Source: Marinobacter sp. THAF197a | GTDB taxonomy: Bacteria; Pseudomonadota; Gammaproteobacteria; Pseudomonadales; Oleiphilaceae | DNA length: 64,000 nt | Direction: 5' to 3' | NCBI RefSeq assembly: GCF_009363275.1 | Contig: NZ_CP045324.1 | Coordinates: forward strand, 3,472,001-3,536,000 | The notes under the pieces: generated by a model | Database searches by the model: none | Told to the model about the DNA's origin: nothing | What the model saw: the letters and a program-made list of their open reading frames with translations, nothing else | Shown here: piece after piece, positions 51,810-61,384 of the stretch | How the letters are laid out: every line of letters begins with the position of its first letter | How positions within the stretch are numbered: the stretch's first letter is position 1 | Position numbers and translations under genes: made by a program

Positions 51810-52574
51810 TTACTCAGGCTCTCCGTCACCCAACAATTGTTCCAGGCTCTGGCGTACATCTGACATGATCTGCGCCAGATCTTCCTTGCTTTTCCCCGCT
51901 GTATCAATGGGTGTCCCAACCCGCACGTCTACCGGCTGACCAAGATTGATCTGCAAGCTCCGGGCAGGTAGCACCTGGTGTATACCGCGAATGGCTATCG
52001 GCACAATCACCGCCTCAGTGTCCAGTGCCAGGTGAAAACAGCCCTTCTTGAATGGCAACAATGCACCATCCGGGGAGCGGGTGCCCTCCGGAGCCGCCCA
52101 GAGCACAATACCGTCTTCCATCATCTGTTTTGCCCGCTCCAGGTCCCGGACGGCGCGGGTGCGATTTGACCGGTCGATAGCGGGAAACTCCGCTGCCGCC
52201 ATCGCCTGCCCCAGCAGGGGAATCCGGAAAAGTTCCTTCTTTGCCAGCATCCGGATGGAGCCTGGCAAAGACACAAAACTCACCGGAATATCGTAGTGGC
52301 TGGCATGGGTACTCATGATGATGTAGCGACGCCCGTCATTGAAGTCCGGAACCTCGCCCCGCACCGTCAGGCTTGCCCGAACCAGCTTCAACAACGCGGC
52401 AGACCACTCCCGGCAGTATTTGTCGACAATCGGCCGGTTCAGACGACCAAACAAAGCCCTCAGTAGCACCAGCAAAGAGTAGATGGCGGTAAGCCCCACC
52501 GAGCCCAGCACAACAGCAGCACGTCTGAGCAGGGTTGCAGACTCCGTCAGAGGGCTCAAGTTCAATCGTTTCAT
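51810..52574 (-). CDS. 1-acyl-sn-glycerol-3-phosphate acyltransferase (PlsC-like)
   Basis: PlsC-type enzymes add the second acyl chain to lysophosphatidic acid in phospholipid synthesis. The 254-residue product has an N-terminal transmembrane helix (about 12-35), the catalytic motif HASHYD (an HxxxxD variant), the glycerophosphate-binding EGTRSPDG and a later VPIAIRG. The ATG at 52574 has AGGA upstream; a GTG two codons earlier is possible. It may be one of several paralogues in the genome. Confidence 0.88.
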   Translation of the reverse strand: MKRLNLSPLTESATLLRRAAVVLGSVGLTAIYSLLVLLRALFGRLNRPIVDKYCREWSAALLKLVRASLTVRGEVPDFNDGRRYIIMSTHASHYDIPVSFVSLPGSIRMLAKKELFRIPLLGQAMAAAEFPAIDRSNRTRAVRDLERAKQMMEDGIVLWAAPEGTRSPDGALLPFKKGCFHLALDTEAVIVPIAIRGIHQVLPARSLQINLGQPVDVRVGTPIDTAGKSKEDLAQIMSDVRQSLEQLLGDGEPE

Positions 52575-52694
52575 GCACACGTCCTTTCCGCTATGGGCCG
52601 GGCGCCGTGCCCCCGGAACAATAGGAAAGGATTATAGCGGTTCGATCGCCCCCTGAATAACCGCCAAAAGGAGAACAAGGAACATGACTGAGTG

Positions 52695-53120
52695 TTAGCC
52701 CTGCGCCTCAAACACCATGGCAATGGAATTCAGGCAATACCTCTGACCGGTGGGCGCCGGGCCGTCCGGGAACACATGCCCGAGATGACTGTCGCAGCGG
52801 GGGCAACGGATCTCGGTGCGGCTCATACCCAGGCTGTGATCTTCAAGGTAGCGAATATGCTCCGGGTCGAACGGCTGGAAAAAGCTTGGCCAGCCGGTAC
52901 CGGAATCGAATTTGGCGTCCGAGCTGAACAACGGGAGATCACACAGCCGGCACAGGTAAACCCCGGCTTTTTTGTTATCCAGCAAGGTGCCACAGAACGG
53001 GTGCTCGGTGCCGTGATCCAGCAGTACCCGTTTTTCCTCAGCGGTCAATCCCGCTGCCCTTTCCTCAACCTCTGCTTTCGTCAGAGGGGTCAGGTCATAG
53101 CCTTTTGCCGATACTGTCAT
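52695..53120 (-). CDS. msrB: Peptide-methionine (R)-S-oxide reductase
   Basis: MsrB reduces the R form of methionine sulfoxide in proteins using thioredoxin. The 141-residue product has the zinc-binding pairs C57-x-x-C60 (YLCRLC) and C106-x-x-C109 (RCPRC), the family segment DSGTGWPSFFQP and the catalytic Cys129 in GQRYCLNSIAM. The msrA stop lies 11 nt upstream, so both stereoisomer-specific reductases are co-expressed. Confidence 0.96.
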   Translation of the reverse strand: MTVSAKGYDLTPLTKAEVEERAAGLTAEEKRVLLDHGTEHPFCGTLLDNKKAGVYLCRLCDLPLFSSDAKFDSGTGWPSFFQPFDPEHIRYLEDHSLGMSRTEIRCPRCDSHLGHVFPDGPAPTGQRYCLNSIAMVFEAQG

Positions 53121-53131
53121 TGGGAAACTCC

Positions 53132-53782
53132 TCAGGCCAGGTCAGGATCATCGTCACTGAATTCAGGTTTCAGGTGGTCTGGCCAGGTGCTGACCAGCTT
53201 GGCCATCTTGGGTGCTGCCACCGCCAGAATGTAGGGCTGCCTGGGATTACGAGCCGCAAAATTCTGATGGTATGCCTCCGCAGGGTAGAACGCGGTGAGC
53301 GGCTCCAGTCGGGTGACAATCGGATCGGAATACACCCCGGCGGCATCAAGCTGGCGAATGTAGGCCTCAGCCACCTGCCTCTGATCATCCGTTTCGTAGA
53401 ACACCGCTGAGCGATACTGGCTCCCAATATCGTTACCCTGGCGGTTCAGTTGGGTGGGGTCGTGAGCCACCGAAAAAAACACTCTTAGCAATTCGCCAAA
53501 GCTGACCTTCGCCGGGTCGTAGTGAACATCCACCACCTCCGCATGGCCGGTGGTCCCGCTGCAGACAGCCTCATAGTTGGCCGCTTCAGCCGCACCGCCG
53601 GCGTATCCGGATTCCGCACGGATGACACCGTCAATCGCCACCAACACCGCTTCAACACACCAGAAACAACCTCCAGCCAGAACAATTCGGGATTCACCCG
53701 CGGGCTCGTGCAGGTCTTTCTCAGGTGCCGGGAACCGGCCACGAGGCACGGTCAGTCCTGGAATGTTGCATGCGTCACTCAT
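53132..53782 (-). CDS. msrA: Peptide-methionine (S)-S-oxide reductase
   Basis: MsrA repairs the S form of methionine sulfoxide. The 216-residue product has the catalytic motif GGCFWC (Cys39) and the family runs SGYAGGAAEAANYEAVCSG and HYDPAKVSFGELL. SQYRSAVFY and the recycling region complete the set. The open frame runs on to 54163, but the upstream translation is implausible (rich in W, C and R) and the ATG at 53782 has GGAGC upstream. It forms an operon with msrB. Confidence 0.96.
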   Translation of the reverse strand: MSDACNIPGLTVPRGRFPAPEKDLHEPAGESRIVLAGGCFWCVEAVLVAIDGVIRAESGYAGGAAEAANYEAVCSGTTGHAEVVDVHYDPAKVSFGELLRVFFSVAHDPTQLNRQGNDIGSQYRSAVFYETDDQRQVAEAYIRQLDAAGVYSDPIVTRLEPLTAFYPAEAYHQNFAARNPRQPYILAVAAPKMAKLVSTWPDHLKPEFSDDDPDLA

Positions 53783-53873
53783 CAGATTGCTCCAGTGGGT
53801 TCTGTTTATTCGATTGTGGCGGTTCTGGTTCGGAATTCCAAACGGGGAGTTCACGCTGTTATACGTTCGGGTG

Positions 53874-55052
53874 TTACAAAAAGACCGCTCCAAGCAGCGC
53901 ACTGGCAGGTGCCAGCAGCCATACCGGCACCCGAACGATGACCAGTGCCAGCCAGAACACCAATGCCAGAGCGAAATAGCCGGCACCGTGAATAGCCGAC
54001 GTCCAGACCGGGTCGTACAGCGCTGCCAGGAGCAAGCCCACCACCCCGGCATTGACGCCCGCCAGTGCCGCTCGTGCTTTCTCATGCTCACGCAACCACT
54101 GCCATAACGGTAGACCGGCGAACACCAACAGGGTTCCAGGCAGAAATACCGCAACCACGGCAATCAGAACCCCCGCGATGCCACCCTCGGTACCCCCGAG
54201 AAACGCAGAGAAACTGAACAGCGGCCCCGGCACCGCCTGCGCGACACCGTAGCCAGCCAGGAAGGTATCGGCCGACATATTACCGGAGACCACAAACCCC
54301 TCCTGGAGCCATGGCAACACCACGTGACCGCCGCCAAATACCAGGGCGCCGGCGCGATAAAGCTCCGCACCGATCCAGGCCAGGGATCCCGTTACCTGGG
54401 GAACAAAGGACAGTGCCAGCAACACCAAAAACAGCAGGGCAAACATTCCCAGCTTTCGCGATTGCAACGGCACCTGCAAGGATTCTTGCTTATTTTGCGA
54501 GGGCAATCCCAATGCCGCTCCTGCAACGGCTGCCAACGCCAGAACCAGTACCTGCATCCACACGGCACCAGCCAACAGCAGAACAACCGCCACCAACATG
54601 GCAATGACGATGCGAGGCCGATCAGGGCACAGCGACTGCCCCATCTGCCAGACGGCCTGTGCCACCACCGCCACCACAAAAAGCTTGAGGCCGCTGACCC
54701 AGCCACCCTCACCCAGGTCCGGCCAGAGCGTAAGCCCGAAGGCAAACAGCGCCATGACCAGTACCGAGGGCAAGGTAAAACCCACCCAGGCCGCCAAGGC
54801 ACCGCCATAATGCCCCCGAAGGAAACCGATGGTCAGCCCGACCTGGCTGGACGCGGGGCCCGGTAACAGCTGGCAAAGGGCCACTACCTCACCGTAGGCG
54901 CTGTCTGACAGCCACTTCCGGCGCTTGACAAACTCATCATGGAAATACGCCAGGTGAGCTGCCGGGCCACCAAAAGACGTCAGCCCCAGCCGCAGAAAGA
55001 TCAGGAATACCTGCCAGCTGCCTAATCGCACCGGCTTGTCGGATTCAGTCAT
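53874..55052 (-). CDS. chrA: Chromate transporter (CHR family)
   Basis: CHR proteins export chromate and give resistance. The 392-residue product is the long bidomain type, with two homologous membrane halves: the first starts VFLIFLRLGLTSFGGPAAHLAYFHDEFV and contains LCQLLPGPASSQVG, and the second contains LVFGGGHVVLPWLQEGFV and YGVAQAVPGPLFSFSAFLGG. About 10-12 transmembrane helices are expected. It is separate from msrA by about 90 bp, perhaps in one unit concerned with oxidant or metal stress. Confidence 0.92.
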   Translation of the reverse strand: MTESDKPVRLGSWQVFLIFLRLGLTSFGGPAAHLAYFHDEFVKRRKWLSDSAYGEVVALCQLLPGPASSQVGLTIGFLRGHYGGALAAWVGFTLPSVLVMALFAFGLTLWPDLGEGGWVSGLKLFVVAVVAQAVWQMGQSLCPDRPRIVIAMLVAVVLLLAGAVWMQVLVLALAAVAGAALGLPSQNKQESLQVPLQSRKLGMFALLFLVLLALSFVPQVTGSLAWIGAELYRAGALVFGGGHVVLPWLQEGFVVSGNMSADTFLAGYGVAQAVPGPLFSFSAFLGGTEGGIAGVLIAVVAVFLPGTLLVFAGLPLWQWLREHEKARAALAGVNAGVVGLLLAALYDPVWTSAIHGAGYFALALVFWLALVIVRVPVWLLAPASALLGAVFL

Positions 55053-55140
55053 TACTCGTTGTCTCTCCTGGATTTGCGGTGCATCAGTAAAACATGAACA
55101 TTGTGTCTATCCGGTTGCACTACCCCGCTGACCATCCATA

Positions 55141-56166
55141 ATGAGTGAAGGAATCAAACATAAGATTCCGCTCGGCATCAGGACGATTCACATGACCGCA
55201 AGGGTTCGCGCACCAGAAGATCAGAACGAACTTCTCCAGTACCGACTCAGCCTTCGGCTTGGCCCGGTGCATGCCCGCCAGCGACTGGGCATCGAACAGG
55301 AAGCCGAGGCCCGGGTGTTCGGGCGCGATCGTCGCTCGTTCCACCTTGAGAATGTCGCCAACGCGCCAAGGCTGATTCGGTTTTGCCTGCAAGCCATTGG
55401 CTTGTTTGGCCGGGCCCGGGAGAACAGCCGCAAGCTGACCACTGCCCGGAACACTTTTACCCTGCCCGATTTGCCCGAGGCGTTCGAGGGTTTTCGCATC
55501 CTGCACCTGACCGACCTTCACGTTGATATGGATGAACAGAACCTGAATGCAGTGATCGATCAGATCACGCCTCTGGACTATGACCTGTGTGTATTGACCG
55601 GCGATTACCGGAAGCTCACCTGGGGGCCGATTGACGCAGCCCTTGAGGGCATGGCCCGCCTGCGCCAGGCCATCCGGGGCGATGCCTACGCGGTACTGGG
55701 CAACCACGACAGCGTGCGCATGGTACCTGCCCTCGAAGACATGGGCTACCGGCTGCTGATGAACGAAATGGCACCCATTGCCCGCGGAGCAAGCAAGCTC
55801 TACCTGTCCGGCGTGGACGATGCCCATTACTACAAGGTTCACAACCTGCACCGGGCCGGCGATGATATTCCTCCCGGCGGCATCAGCCTGCTGCTGAGCC
55901 ACACGCCCGAGATCTGGCGGGAAGCTGCCCATGCCGGATACGACGTGTTTCTGTGCGGACACACCCACGGCGGACAACTTTGCTTGCCCGGGGGCGTTCC
56001 GGTCACCCTCGACTCCGACTGCCCTCGCCGGCTTGGCCGCGGTTTCTGGCAGGTTAACGGCATGCAAGGCTACACCTCGCCAGGCGCTGGCACATCTGTG
56101 CTGAATGTCCGCCTGAACTGCCCGCCGGAGGTTACCTTGCACACCTTGTCCCGGGGGCCGGGATAG
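55141..56166 (+). CDS. Metallophosphoesterase
   Basis: The product is a calcineurin-like phosphoesterase with all metal-ligand motifs: LTDLHVD (Asp125, His127), LTGDYR (Asp155), LGNHDS (Asn188, His189), LLSHTPE and CGHTHGGQ. The 341-residue length and the YaeI/YkuE-like order of motifs suggest a membrane-associated enzyme, but the N-terminal 110 residues show no clear transmembrane helix. YaeI-type members hydrolyse UDP-diacylglucosamine or related substrates; the substrate here is unknown. The exact start among several Met codons (1, 18) is uncertain. Confidence 0.85.
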   Translation: MSEGIKHKIPLGIRTIHMTARVRAPEDQNELLQYRLSLRLGPVHARQRLGIEQEAEARVFGRDRRSFHLENVANAPRLIRFCLQAIGLFGRARENSRKLTTARNTFTLPDLPEAFEGFRILHLTDLHVDMDEQNLNAVIDQITPLDYDLCVLTGDYRKLTWGPIDAALEGMARLRQAIRGDAYAVLGNHDSVRMVPALEDMGYRLLMNEMAPIARGASKLYLSGVDDAHYYKVHNLHRAGDDIPPGGISLLLSHTPEIWREAAHAGYDVFLCGHTHGGQLCLPGGVPVTLDSDCPRRLGRGFWQVNGMQGYTSPGAGTSVLNVRLNCPPEVTLHTLSRGPG

Positions 56167-56171
56167 CTTAC

Positions 56172-56654
56172 TCAATGGGGCTGTTTGCGGATACCCAGAC
56201 GATAAAGCACCGGAGAGAACAGCATATTGCTCAGCGCAAACAGCAGCGCCACGGCAACCGCTTCCCACAACGGCAAGGATAACCAGAGCCACGCCATGGC
56301 CATGGGTAGCAAGGCCTCGGGCAACTGGTCCAGCCATAATGCCCGGGCACTGGACGCTAGCCCCATCCGGCGTTTGATAAAACTGCTGACAAGGTCCCCC
56401 AGCAGGGCTAGCAAACCGAACAACGCGCCAAACAACCAGCCCAGCCCAACCCAGGCCGAAAACAGCAGACAAGACACCGTGCCCGCGACCAACCCTCGCC
56501 AGGTCTTGCTGGGGCCTAGCACCGGGCGACCATCCCGCCAAACCCGACCGCCATCCACAGGCCGGTTGCCGGTCTGATGCAACAGCCTGGCCACGACCAC
56601 CGGGGAGCCATTGGCCAGAACCAGCATGACAAACAGCTCCAGGGACAGCAGCAA
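56172..56654 (-). CDS. CDP-archaeol synthase-like (CarS/DUF46) membrane protein
   Basis: In archaea CarS makes CDP-archaeol; bacterial homologues are of unknown function. The 160-residue product has four or five membrane helices and the family pattern DGGRVWRDGRPVLGPSKTWRGLVAG, followed by a LGDLVSSFIKRRMG segment with the metal-binding Asp and a further LDQLPEA. These are the features of the CDP-alcohol-forming cytidylyltransferase fold. It is convergent with the phosphoesterase and close to fumC. Confidence 0.78.
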   Translation of the reverse strand: MLLSLELFVMLVLANGSPVVVARLLHQTGNRPVDGGRVWRDGRPVLGPSKTWRGLVAGTVSCLLFSAWVGLGWLFGALFGLLALLGDLVSSFIKRRMGLASSARALWLDQLPEALLPMAMAWLWLSLPLWEAVAVALLFALSNMLFSPVLYRLGIRKQPH

Positions 56655-56679
56655 GAATGACTCCTCCGGTCTTGCCCGC

Positions 56680-58056
56680 TCAGGTCAACCCGCCACGGGT
56701 GAGCTTGAGCGGATCCATCAGTTTTTCCAGGTGTTGACGGCTGAGACCGCTGCGCTCCTCGGCCACATCAATCACCGGCCGACCAGTGCGGTAGGCTTCC
56801 TTGGCGATATCCGCCGCCAAGGTGTAGCCAATCTCTGGATTCAACGCCGTCACCAGTACCGGATTACGCCCGACACCGGCATTCAGATTATCGGCGTTCA
56901 CCGTAAAGCCTTTCATCGCTTTGTCCGCGAGGATAGCGGAGGCCCCGGTTAACAGACCGATCATGTCCAGCAGGTTGCCCCCCACCAGAGGCAGCATCAC
57001 ATTGAGCTGAAAGTTTCCGGACTGGCCGGCAATGGCCACCGCATTGTCCAGCCCCATCACCTGGGCGCCCACCATGGAGACCGACTCCGGAATAACCGGG
57101 TTCACCTTGCCCGGCATGATGCTGCTGCCGGGCTGCAATGCCGGCAGGCTGATTTCTGCCAGCCCGTGAATCGGACCGCTGTTCATCCAGCGCAGATCGT
57201 TGGCAATTTTGGTGAGCACCACCGCCACACCCCGCAGTTGGCCTGACAGGGCGACAGGCGCATCCACAGCACTTTGACCAACAAACTTGTGCTCCATGGA
57301 ACGGAACGGGTAGCCAGTGTTGCTGCGCAGGAACTTGATGAACTGACCAGAGAATTCAGACGCCGCATTCACACCGGTGCCCACTGCGGTGCCGCCCTGG
57401 GGCACATCCGCCAGTTCATCCATTGCCTGCTCAAGACGTTTCTCAGCCAGGGCCAGCTGTTCCCGCCAGGTCCGTAATTCCTGCCCCAGGGTCACCGGCA
57501 TGGCGTCCATCAGGTGAGTACGACCGGTTTTGACCTGGGCATTCAGTTCCGCTTCCCGCTCGTAAATGACACCCCGAAGGTGCGACAGGGCCGGCAGCAA
57601 TTGCTCTTTTACGGCCAAAAGCGAACTGACGTGTATAGCCGTTGGTATCACATCGTTGGAGCTCTGGCTCATATTAACGTGATCATTAGGGTGGACATCG
57701 ACACCCTGTCTCCGGGCAATGGCCGCAATCACTTCGTTCACATTCATGTTGGTGCTGGTGCCGGAGCCGGTCTGATACCGATCCACCGGAAACTGGTCCG
57801 CGTGTTCGCCCTGGATCAGTTGATCACAGGCTTCGGCAATAGCGTCCCGCAAACGGGCATCCAGCAACCCCAAAGACGCGTTGGCCTGGGCTGCCGCCCA
57901 CTTGATTTGCGCCACCGCCACAATGAACCGGGCCGGCATCGGCTGACCACTGACCGGAAAGTTATCGATGGCCCGTTGGGTTTGCGCGCCCCACAGGGCA
58001 TTCGCGGGCACCTTCACGTCACCCAGGCTGTCTTTTTCCGTTCTGAACTCACTCAT
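56680..58056 (-). CDS. fumC: Class II fumarate hydratase
   Basis: FumC hydrates fumarate to malate in the TCA cycle without an iron-sulfur cluster. The 458-residue product begins MSEFRTEKDSLGDVKVPANALWGAQTQRA. It has the signature GSSIMPGKVNPV (the SS loop) and the conserved histidine loop KTGRTHLMDAMPVTLGQE. The order of conserved regions is that of the fumarase/aspartase superfamily; fumarase rather than aspartase is favoured by VSGQPMPARF. mqo, which uses the product, lies 6 kb away. Confidence 0.95.
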   Translation of the reverse strand: MSEFRTEKDSLGDVKVPANALWGAQTQRAIDNFPVSGQPMPARFIVAVAQIKWAAAQANASLGLLDARLRDAIAEACDQLIQGEHADQFPVDRYQTGSGTSTNMNVNEVIAAIARRQGVDVHPNDHVNMSQSSNDVIPTAIHVSSLLAVKEQLLPALSHLRGVIYEREAELNAQVKTGRTHLMDAMPVTLGQELRTWREQLALAEKRLEQAMDELADVPQGGTAVGTGVNAASEFSGQFIKFLRSNTGYPFRSMEHKFVGQSAVDAPVALSGQLRGVAVVLTKIANDLRWMNSGPIHGLAEISLPALQPGSSIMPGKVNPVIPESVSMVGAQVMGLDNAVAIAGQSGNFQLNVMLPLVGGNLLDMIGLLTGASAILADKAMKGFTVNADNLNAGVGRNPVLVTALNPEIGYTLAADIAKEAYRTGRPVIDVAEERSGLSRQHLEKLMDPLKLTRGGLT

Positions 58057-58089
58057 TGCGTCCTCCCTTTTTGCTTGCCAGGCGGGACA

Positions 58090-58377
58090 CTAAGCCCCTC
58101 GGTCCTGCGATCTTAGCCTGACATGGTCGCAAATGCCGGTGACTTGCTCAAAATTGAGAATCAGTGTGTGGACGGTGTTGGTGTAGGTGTCATGCAGATG
58201 AAATTTGTAACGGCGCTGTTTCTCACCCTGCAGGAAGGCGTCGTATTCGCGGACAAGCTCCCGCACGTCCCCGCCTTCATCCTGGCTCCAAGTGGCATTG
58301 AAAGGGCCCAGCACGGCGCCGCCGGCCAGGCAAACGGTGACTTCATGGTTGGTAAGGGAATGCTCGGTGTGGCTCAT
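58090..58377 (-). CDS. Small hypothetical protein
   Basis: This gene is not recognised. The 95-residue soluble product starts MSHTEHSLTNHEVTV; the ATG at 58377 has CAGGAG upstream, and the open frame extends six codons further. It is rich in charged residues and contains HDTYTNTVHTLILNFEQVTG. It lies between fumC and ercS on the same strand. The reading frame and ribosome site make it likely real. Confidence 0.65.
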   Translation of the reverse strand: MSHTEHSLTNHEVTVCLAGGAVLGPFNATWSQDEGGDVRELVREYDAFLQGEKQRRYKFHLHDTYTNTVHTLILNFEQVTGICDHVRLRSQDRGA

Positions 58378-58442
58378 GACGGTCTCCTGAATCAAGGACT
58401 GGTTCAGGAATAAGTGTAGTCGTAAAGCGCAAGCGCGTGGGG

Positions 58443-60191
58443 TCAGGTTGACTGCGCGGCAAGACTCGCCAGCAGCGCCCGTAAGCGGTTGGGCTTAACC
58501 GGTTTGTTAAGGATGGGCAGGTACTGGGCCCTAAGCAGCGTGCGCACTTCATCACTGCGATCAGCAGTGATGATGGCTGCCGGAACATCATGGTCAAGTG
58601 CACGGCGAACGGCGTAGACAGCCTCACAACCGGTTGCGTTATTGTCCAGGTGGAAATCCGCCAGAATCACGTCGGGGAGCAGGCCCTCGCTCAGCATGTC
58701 CAGGGCACTGGATTCGCCGTCGGCGGGAAACACCTCACAACCCCAACCTTCGAGCAACGCTGCCATGCTTTCAAGCACCGCCGGCTCGTTGTCTACGACT
58801 AACACCGCCAGTCCGTCAAAGTTTCCGTGGATGGCACCTCCGGCTGAAGATTGGCTTCGCCAGGCCTCATTTACCCTGTGTTCAAGCGGGATCGACACCT
58901 CAAATCTCGAACCGCGGCCGGGCCGTGAGGTCACCCGGATTCCGTAACCCAGAACCCGTACCATGCGCTCCACAATGGCCAGTCCCAATCCGACGCCCTG
59001 GCGACCGCCGGTGCCCTGGGGCAGTAGCTGGTGGAACTCAGTGAAAATATCCTGCAGCTTGTGGGCCTCGATCCCCACACCGGTGTCCCAGATTTCAATG
59101 GCCAGCCGATCCCGACGTTGCCTGACAGAGAGCATTACGCCGCCCTCACGGGTATAGCGGAAGGCATTACTCAACAGGTTACGGACAATCCGTGCCAGCA
59201 TTCGGGGGTCGGTCCGAAGTGATACCGGTGGCACCCGGAGCCGGAACTGCAATCCGGCATTGGTAGCCACCGCCTCAAATTCTTCGCCCAATCCTTTCAG
59301 CATGGCAGCCAGATTGAGACAGGTCAGATCCGGCTTCATTGCCTGCTGGTCAAGTTTGGAAATATCCAACAGATCGGCCAACAAATCCTCGGCACCTTCC
59401 AGGGCGCGGTGCACCTGATGCACCATCCGGTTTTCCGCCTCGGGTAACTGACTGTCCTGCAGGGCCGAAATCATCAGCCTGGCAGCATTCAGGGGTTGCA
59501 GCAGGTCATGACTGGCCGCCGCAAGATACTTGTCTTTACTGCGATTGGCTTCTTTGGCGGCGTTCACCGCCACTTTCAACTCCTGCTCAACCTTTTCCCG
59601 CTCCTCAATCTGATAACGCAGGTCCACGTTGACGTTTTGCAACGCCTCGGTGCGTTCCTCCACGCGTTTTTCCAGTTCGGCGTTCAGCTGCTCAAGTTTC
59701 TGCCGGGCCTGCACCCGCTCGGTAATGTCGGCAACGAAGGTTTCCACCACTTCCGGCCCAAGATCCGGCCGGCGGAGCATGGTTAGTGCCACATACACGG
59801 GGGTCTGGTCTGCTCGCCGAAGACGGGTCTCGCGAGCGCTCAGGCTGCCATGGTCGAGCAGTTCCTGGCGAAGCTGATCAAACTCTGCGGCGCTGCAGAA
59901 CAGCTGCTCCCTGAGTCGAATCACTTTTTTCTGCAATTGCTCCGGGTTGTCATAGCCGCAGATTCGGGCCATGGCAGGATTGCAGGCCAGAAAACCACCA
60001 CGCAGGTTGGCCTGGAAGATGCCGTGCAGAGCGTTCTCAAACAGCCATTTGTAGCGGTTGCGCTCCTGCTCCAGTTCCTCCAGGCGCTCCTGCAACGCGG
60101 GGTAATAGCTTTTTCGGGCTGACTGGCTGCTGAGCCCCAACAGATCGCCGATGTCGTAACCGGTGCTGGTTGGGTCAGAGGGCTTCTTCAT
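58443..60191 (-). CDS. ercS: PAS-domain hybrid histidine kinase ErcS
   Basis: The order pqqE-pqqH-ercA-ercS matches P. aeruginosa PA1989-PA1992, where the ErcS kinases act in the regulatory network of PQQ-dependent ethanol oxidation. The 582-residue product has a PAS domain (about 40-160), a coiled coil (160-220), a DHp helix with His228 in AASHDLLQPLN, a HATPase domain with LLSNAFRYT and GVGLGLAIVERM, and a C-terminal receiver (Asp512 in ILADFHL, Lys563 in LNKP). No transmembrane segment is present. The ATG at 60191 overlaps the ercA end by 17 nt. Confidence 0.87.
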   Translation of the reverse strand: MKKPSDPTSTGYDIGDLLGLSSQSARKSYYPALQERLEELEQERNRYKWLFENALHGIFQANLRGGFLACNPAMARICGYDNPEQLQKKVIRLREQLFCSAAEFDQLRQELLDHGSLSARETRLRRADQTPVYVALTMLRRPDLGPEVVETFVADITERVQARQKLEQLNAELEKRVEERTEALQNVNVDLRYQIEEREKVEQELKVAVNAAKEANRSKDKYLAAASHDLLQPLNAARLMISALQDSQLPEAENRMVHQVHRALEGAEDLLADLLDISKLDQQAMKPDLTCLNLAAMLKGLGEEFEAVATNAGLQFRLRVPPVSLRTDPRMLARIVRNLLSNAFRYTREGGVMLSVRQRRDRLAIEIWDTGVGIEAHKLQDIFTEFHQLLPQGTGGRQGVGLGLAIVERMVRVLGYGIRVTSRPGRGSRFEVSIPLEHRVNEAWRSQSSAGGAIHGNFDGLAVLVVDNEPAVLESMAALLEGWGCEVFPADGESSALDMLSEGLLPDVILADFHLDNNATGCEAVYAVRRALDHDVPAAIITADRSDEVRTLLRAQYLPILNKPVKPNRLRALLASLAAQST

Positions 60192-61353
60192 AGACCACCT
60201 GAACATCCCGAAGTGACGACTTCCTTGGGTTGGTCAGTATGCAGGGGTCCTTCAATGCATAGCCGGAAAGGTAGGGAATGTCAGAGGTGGTGACGCCGAG
60301 CTCCTTGAGCCGCGCCTCCAGGCCAACGGTCTTCTTGAGTTCAATAATGCGGGTCATCAACCGTGCCTTGACCTGTGCCCCGTTCATACTCCGGGTATCA
60401 ATCGCCATGGCCTCAGCAACCCGGCGGAACCGGTCCTCGGCGGAAGGGAAATTGTAGGCCACCACATGCTCCAGCAGCAGCGCATTGCAGAGGCCATGGG
60501 GCAGATCCAGAAAACCGCCCAGGCTGTGGGACATCGCATGGACAGCCCCCAGAATGGCATTGGAGAAGGCCAGCCCCGCCTGCATGGACGCCAGCATTAT
60601 CTGCTCTCGCAACACCGGGTTTGACGGGTTTGCCACCAGCGCTTCCAGGTTGCCGTTGATCAGTCGTATCGCTTCCAGTGCATGGGTATCGGTCAAAGGC
60701 CCGCTGCCGGTAGAAACAAAAGCCTCGATGGCGTGCACCAGTGCATCCACCCCGGTACAGGCGGTGAGGTAGGCGTCCATGGTTTCGGTGACTTCCGGGT
60801 CGATCAACGAGACATCCGGCACCACCGCTTTGCTGATGATGGAAAACTTGAAGCGCCGGTTGGGGTCCGAAATGATGGCAAACTGCGAGACGTCTGCTGA
60901 CGTACCGGCGGTGGTTGGAATCAGGATCAGTGGTGGCGAAGGATTACGGATGGTATCCACACCCTCAAATTCCAGGATGCTGCGGCCATGGCTGGCCACA
61001 ATGCCGATACCCTTGGCGCAATCCATGGGGCTGCCGCCGCCGATCGCCACGATGACATCGCATTCGCTGGCCCGGTAGAGCTCGGCACCGGCCATCACCT
61101 CATCTACTTTGGGATTGGGCGACACCGCTGTAAACGTGGTACAGCGCAACCCCGCCTCAACCAGTAGGGTTTCAACTTCTGCAACCCATCCGGCGGCGAC
61201 AACACCAGGATCAGACACCAGGAACACATGGCGGGCACCAAAATTACTGGCAAAGTTAGCCACCGACCGGCGGGACCCGGCACCGAAGACAATCTCGGGA
61301 GAGACAAACTTGCGCAGCGCAGAAATATCGTAGCTCATGACGCTCAGGGACAA
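60175..61353 (-). CDS. ercA: Iron-containing alcohol dehydrogenase ErcA
   Basis: ErcA-type group III alcohol dehydrogenases use Fe2+ and NAD; in P. aeruginosa ercA is needed for induction of the ethanol oxidation system rather than being the main enzyme. The 392-residue product has the nucleotide-binding VIAIGGGSPMDCAKG, the metal and signature regions HAMSHSLGGFLDLPHGLCNALLL and further histidines. It starts MSLSVMSYDISALRKF; a later ATG is possible. It lies 31 nt after the pqqH stop and overlaps ercS. Confidence 0.9.
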   Translation of the reverse strand: MSLSVMSYDISALRKFVSPEIVFGAGSRRSVANFASNFGARHVFLVSDPGVVAAGWVAEVETLLVEAGLRCTTFTAVSPNPKVDEVMAGAELYRASECDVIVAIGGGSPMDCAKGIGIVASHGRSILEFEGVDTIRNPSPPLILIPTTAGTSADVSQFAIISDPNRRFKFSIISKAVVPDVSLIDPEVTETMDAYLTACTGVDALVHAIEAFVSTGSGPLTDTHALEAIRLINGNLEALVANPSNPVLREQIMLASMQAGLAFSNAILGAVHAMSHSLGGFLDLPHGLCNALLLEHVVAYNFPSAEDRFRRVAEAMAIDTRSMNGAQVKARLMTRIIELKKTVGLEARLKELGVTTSDIPYLSGYALKDPCILTNPRKSSLRDVQVVYEEAL

Positions 61354-61384
61354 CCGTTTTGTTGTTATAGGAATAGTTGAGAGT

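Noticed and set aside
53783..54163. 127-codon N-terminal extension of msrA
   Set aside because: Its translation is W/C/R-rich and overlaps chrA in antisense; the ATG with a ribosome site at 53782 gives the family N-terminus.
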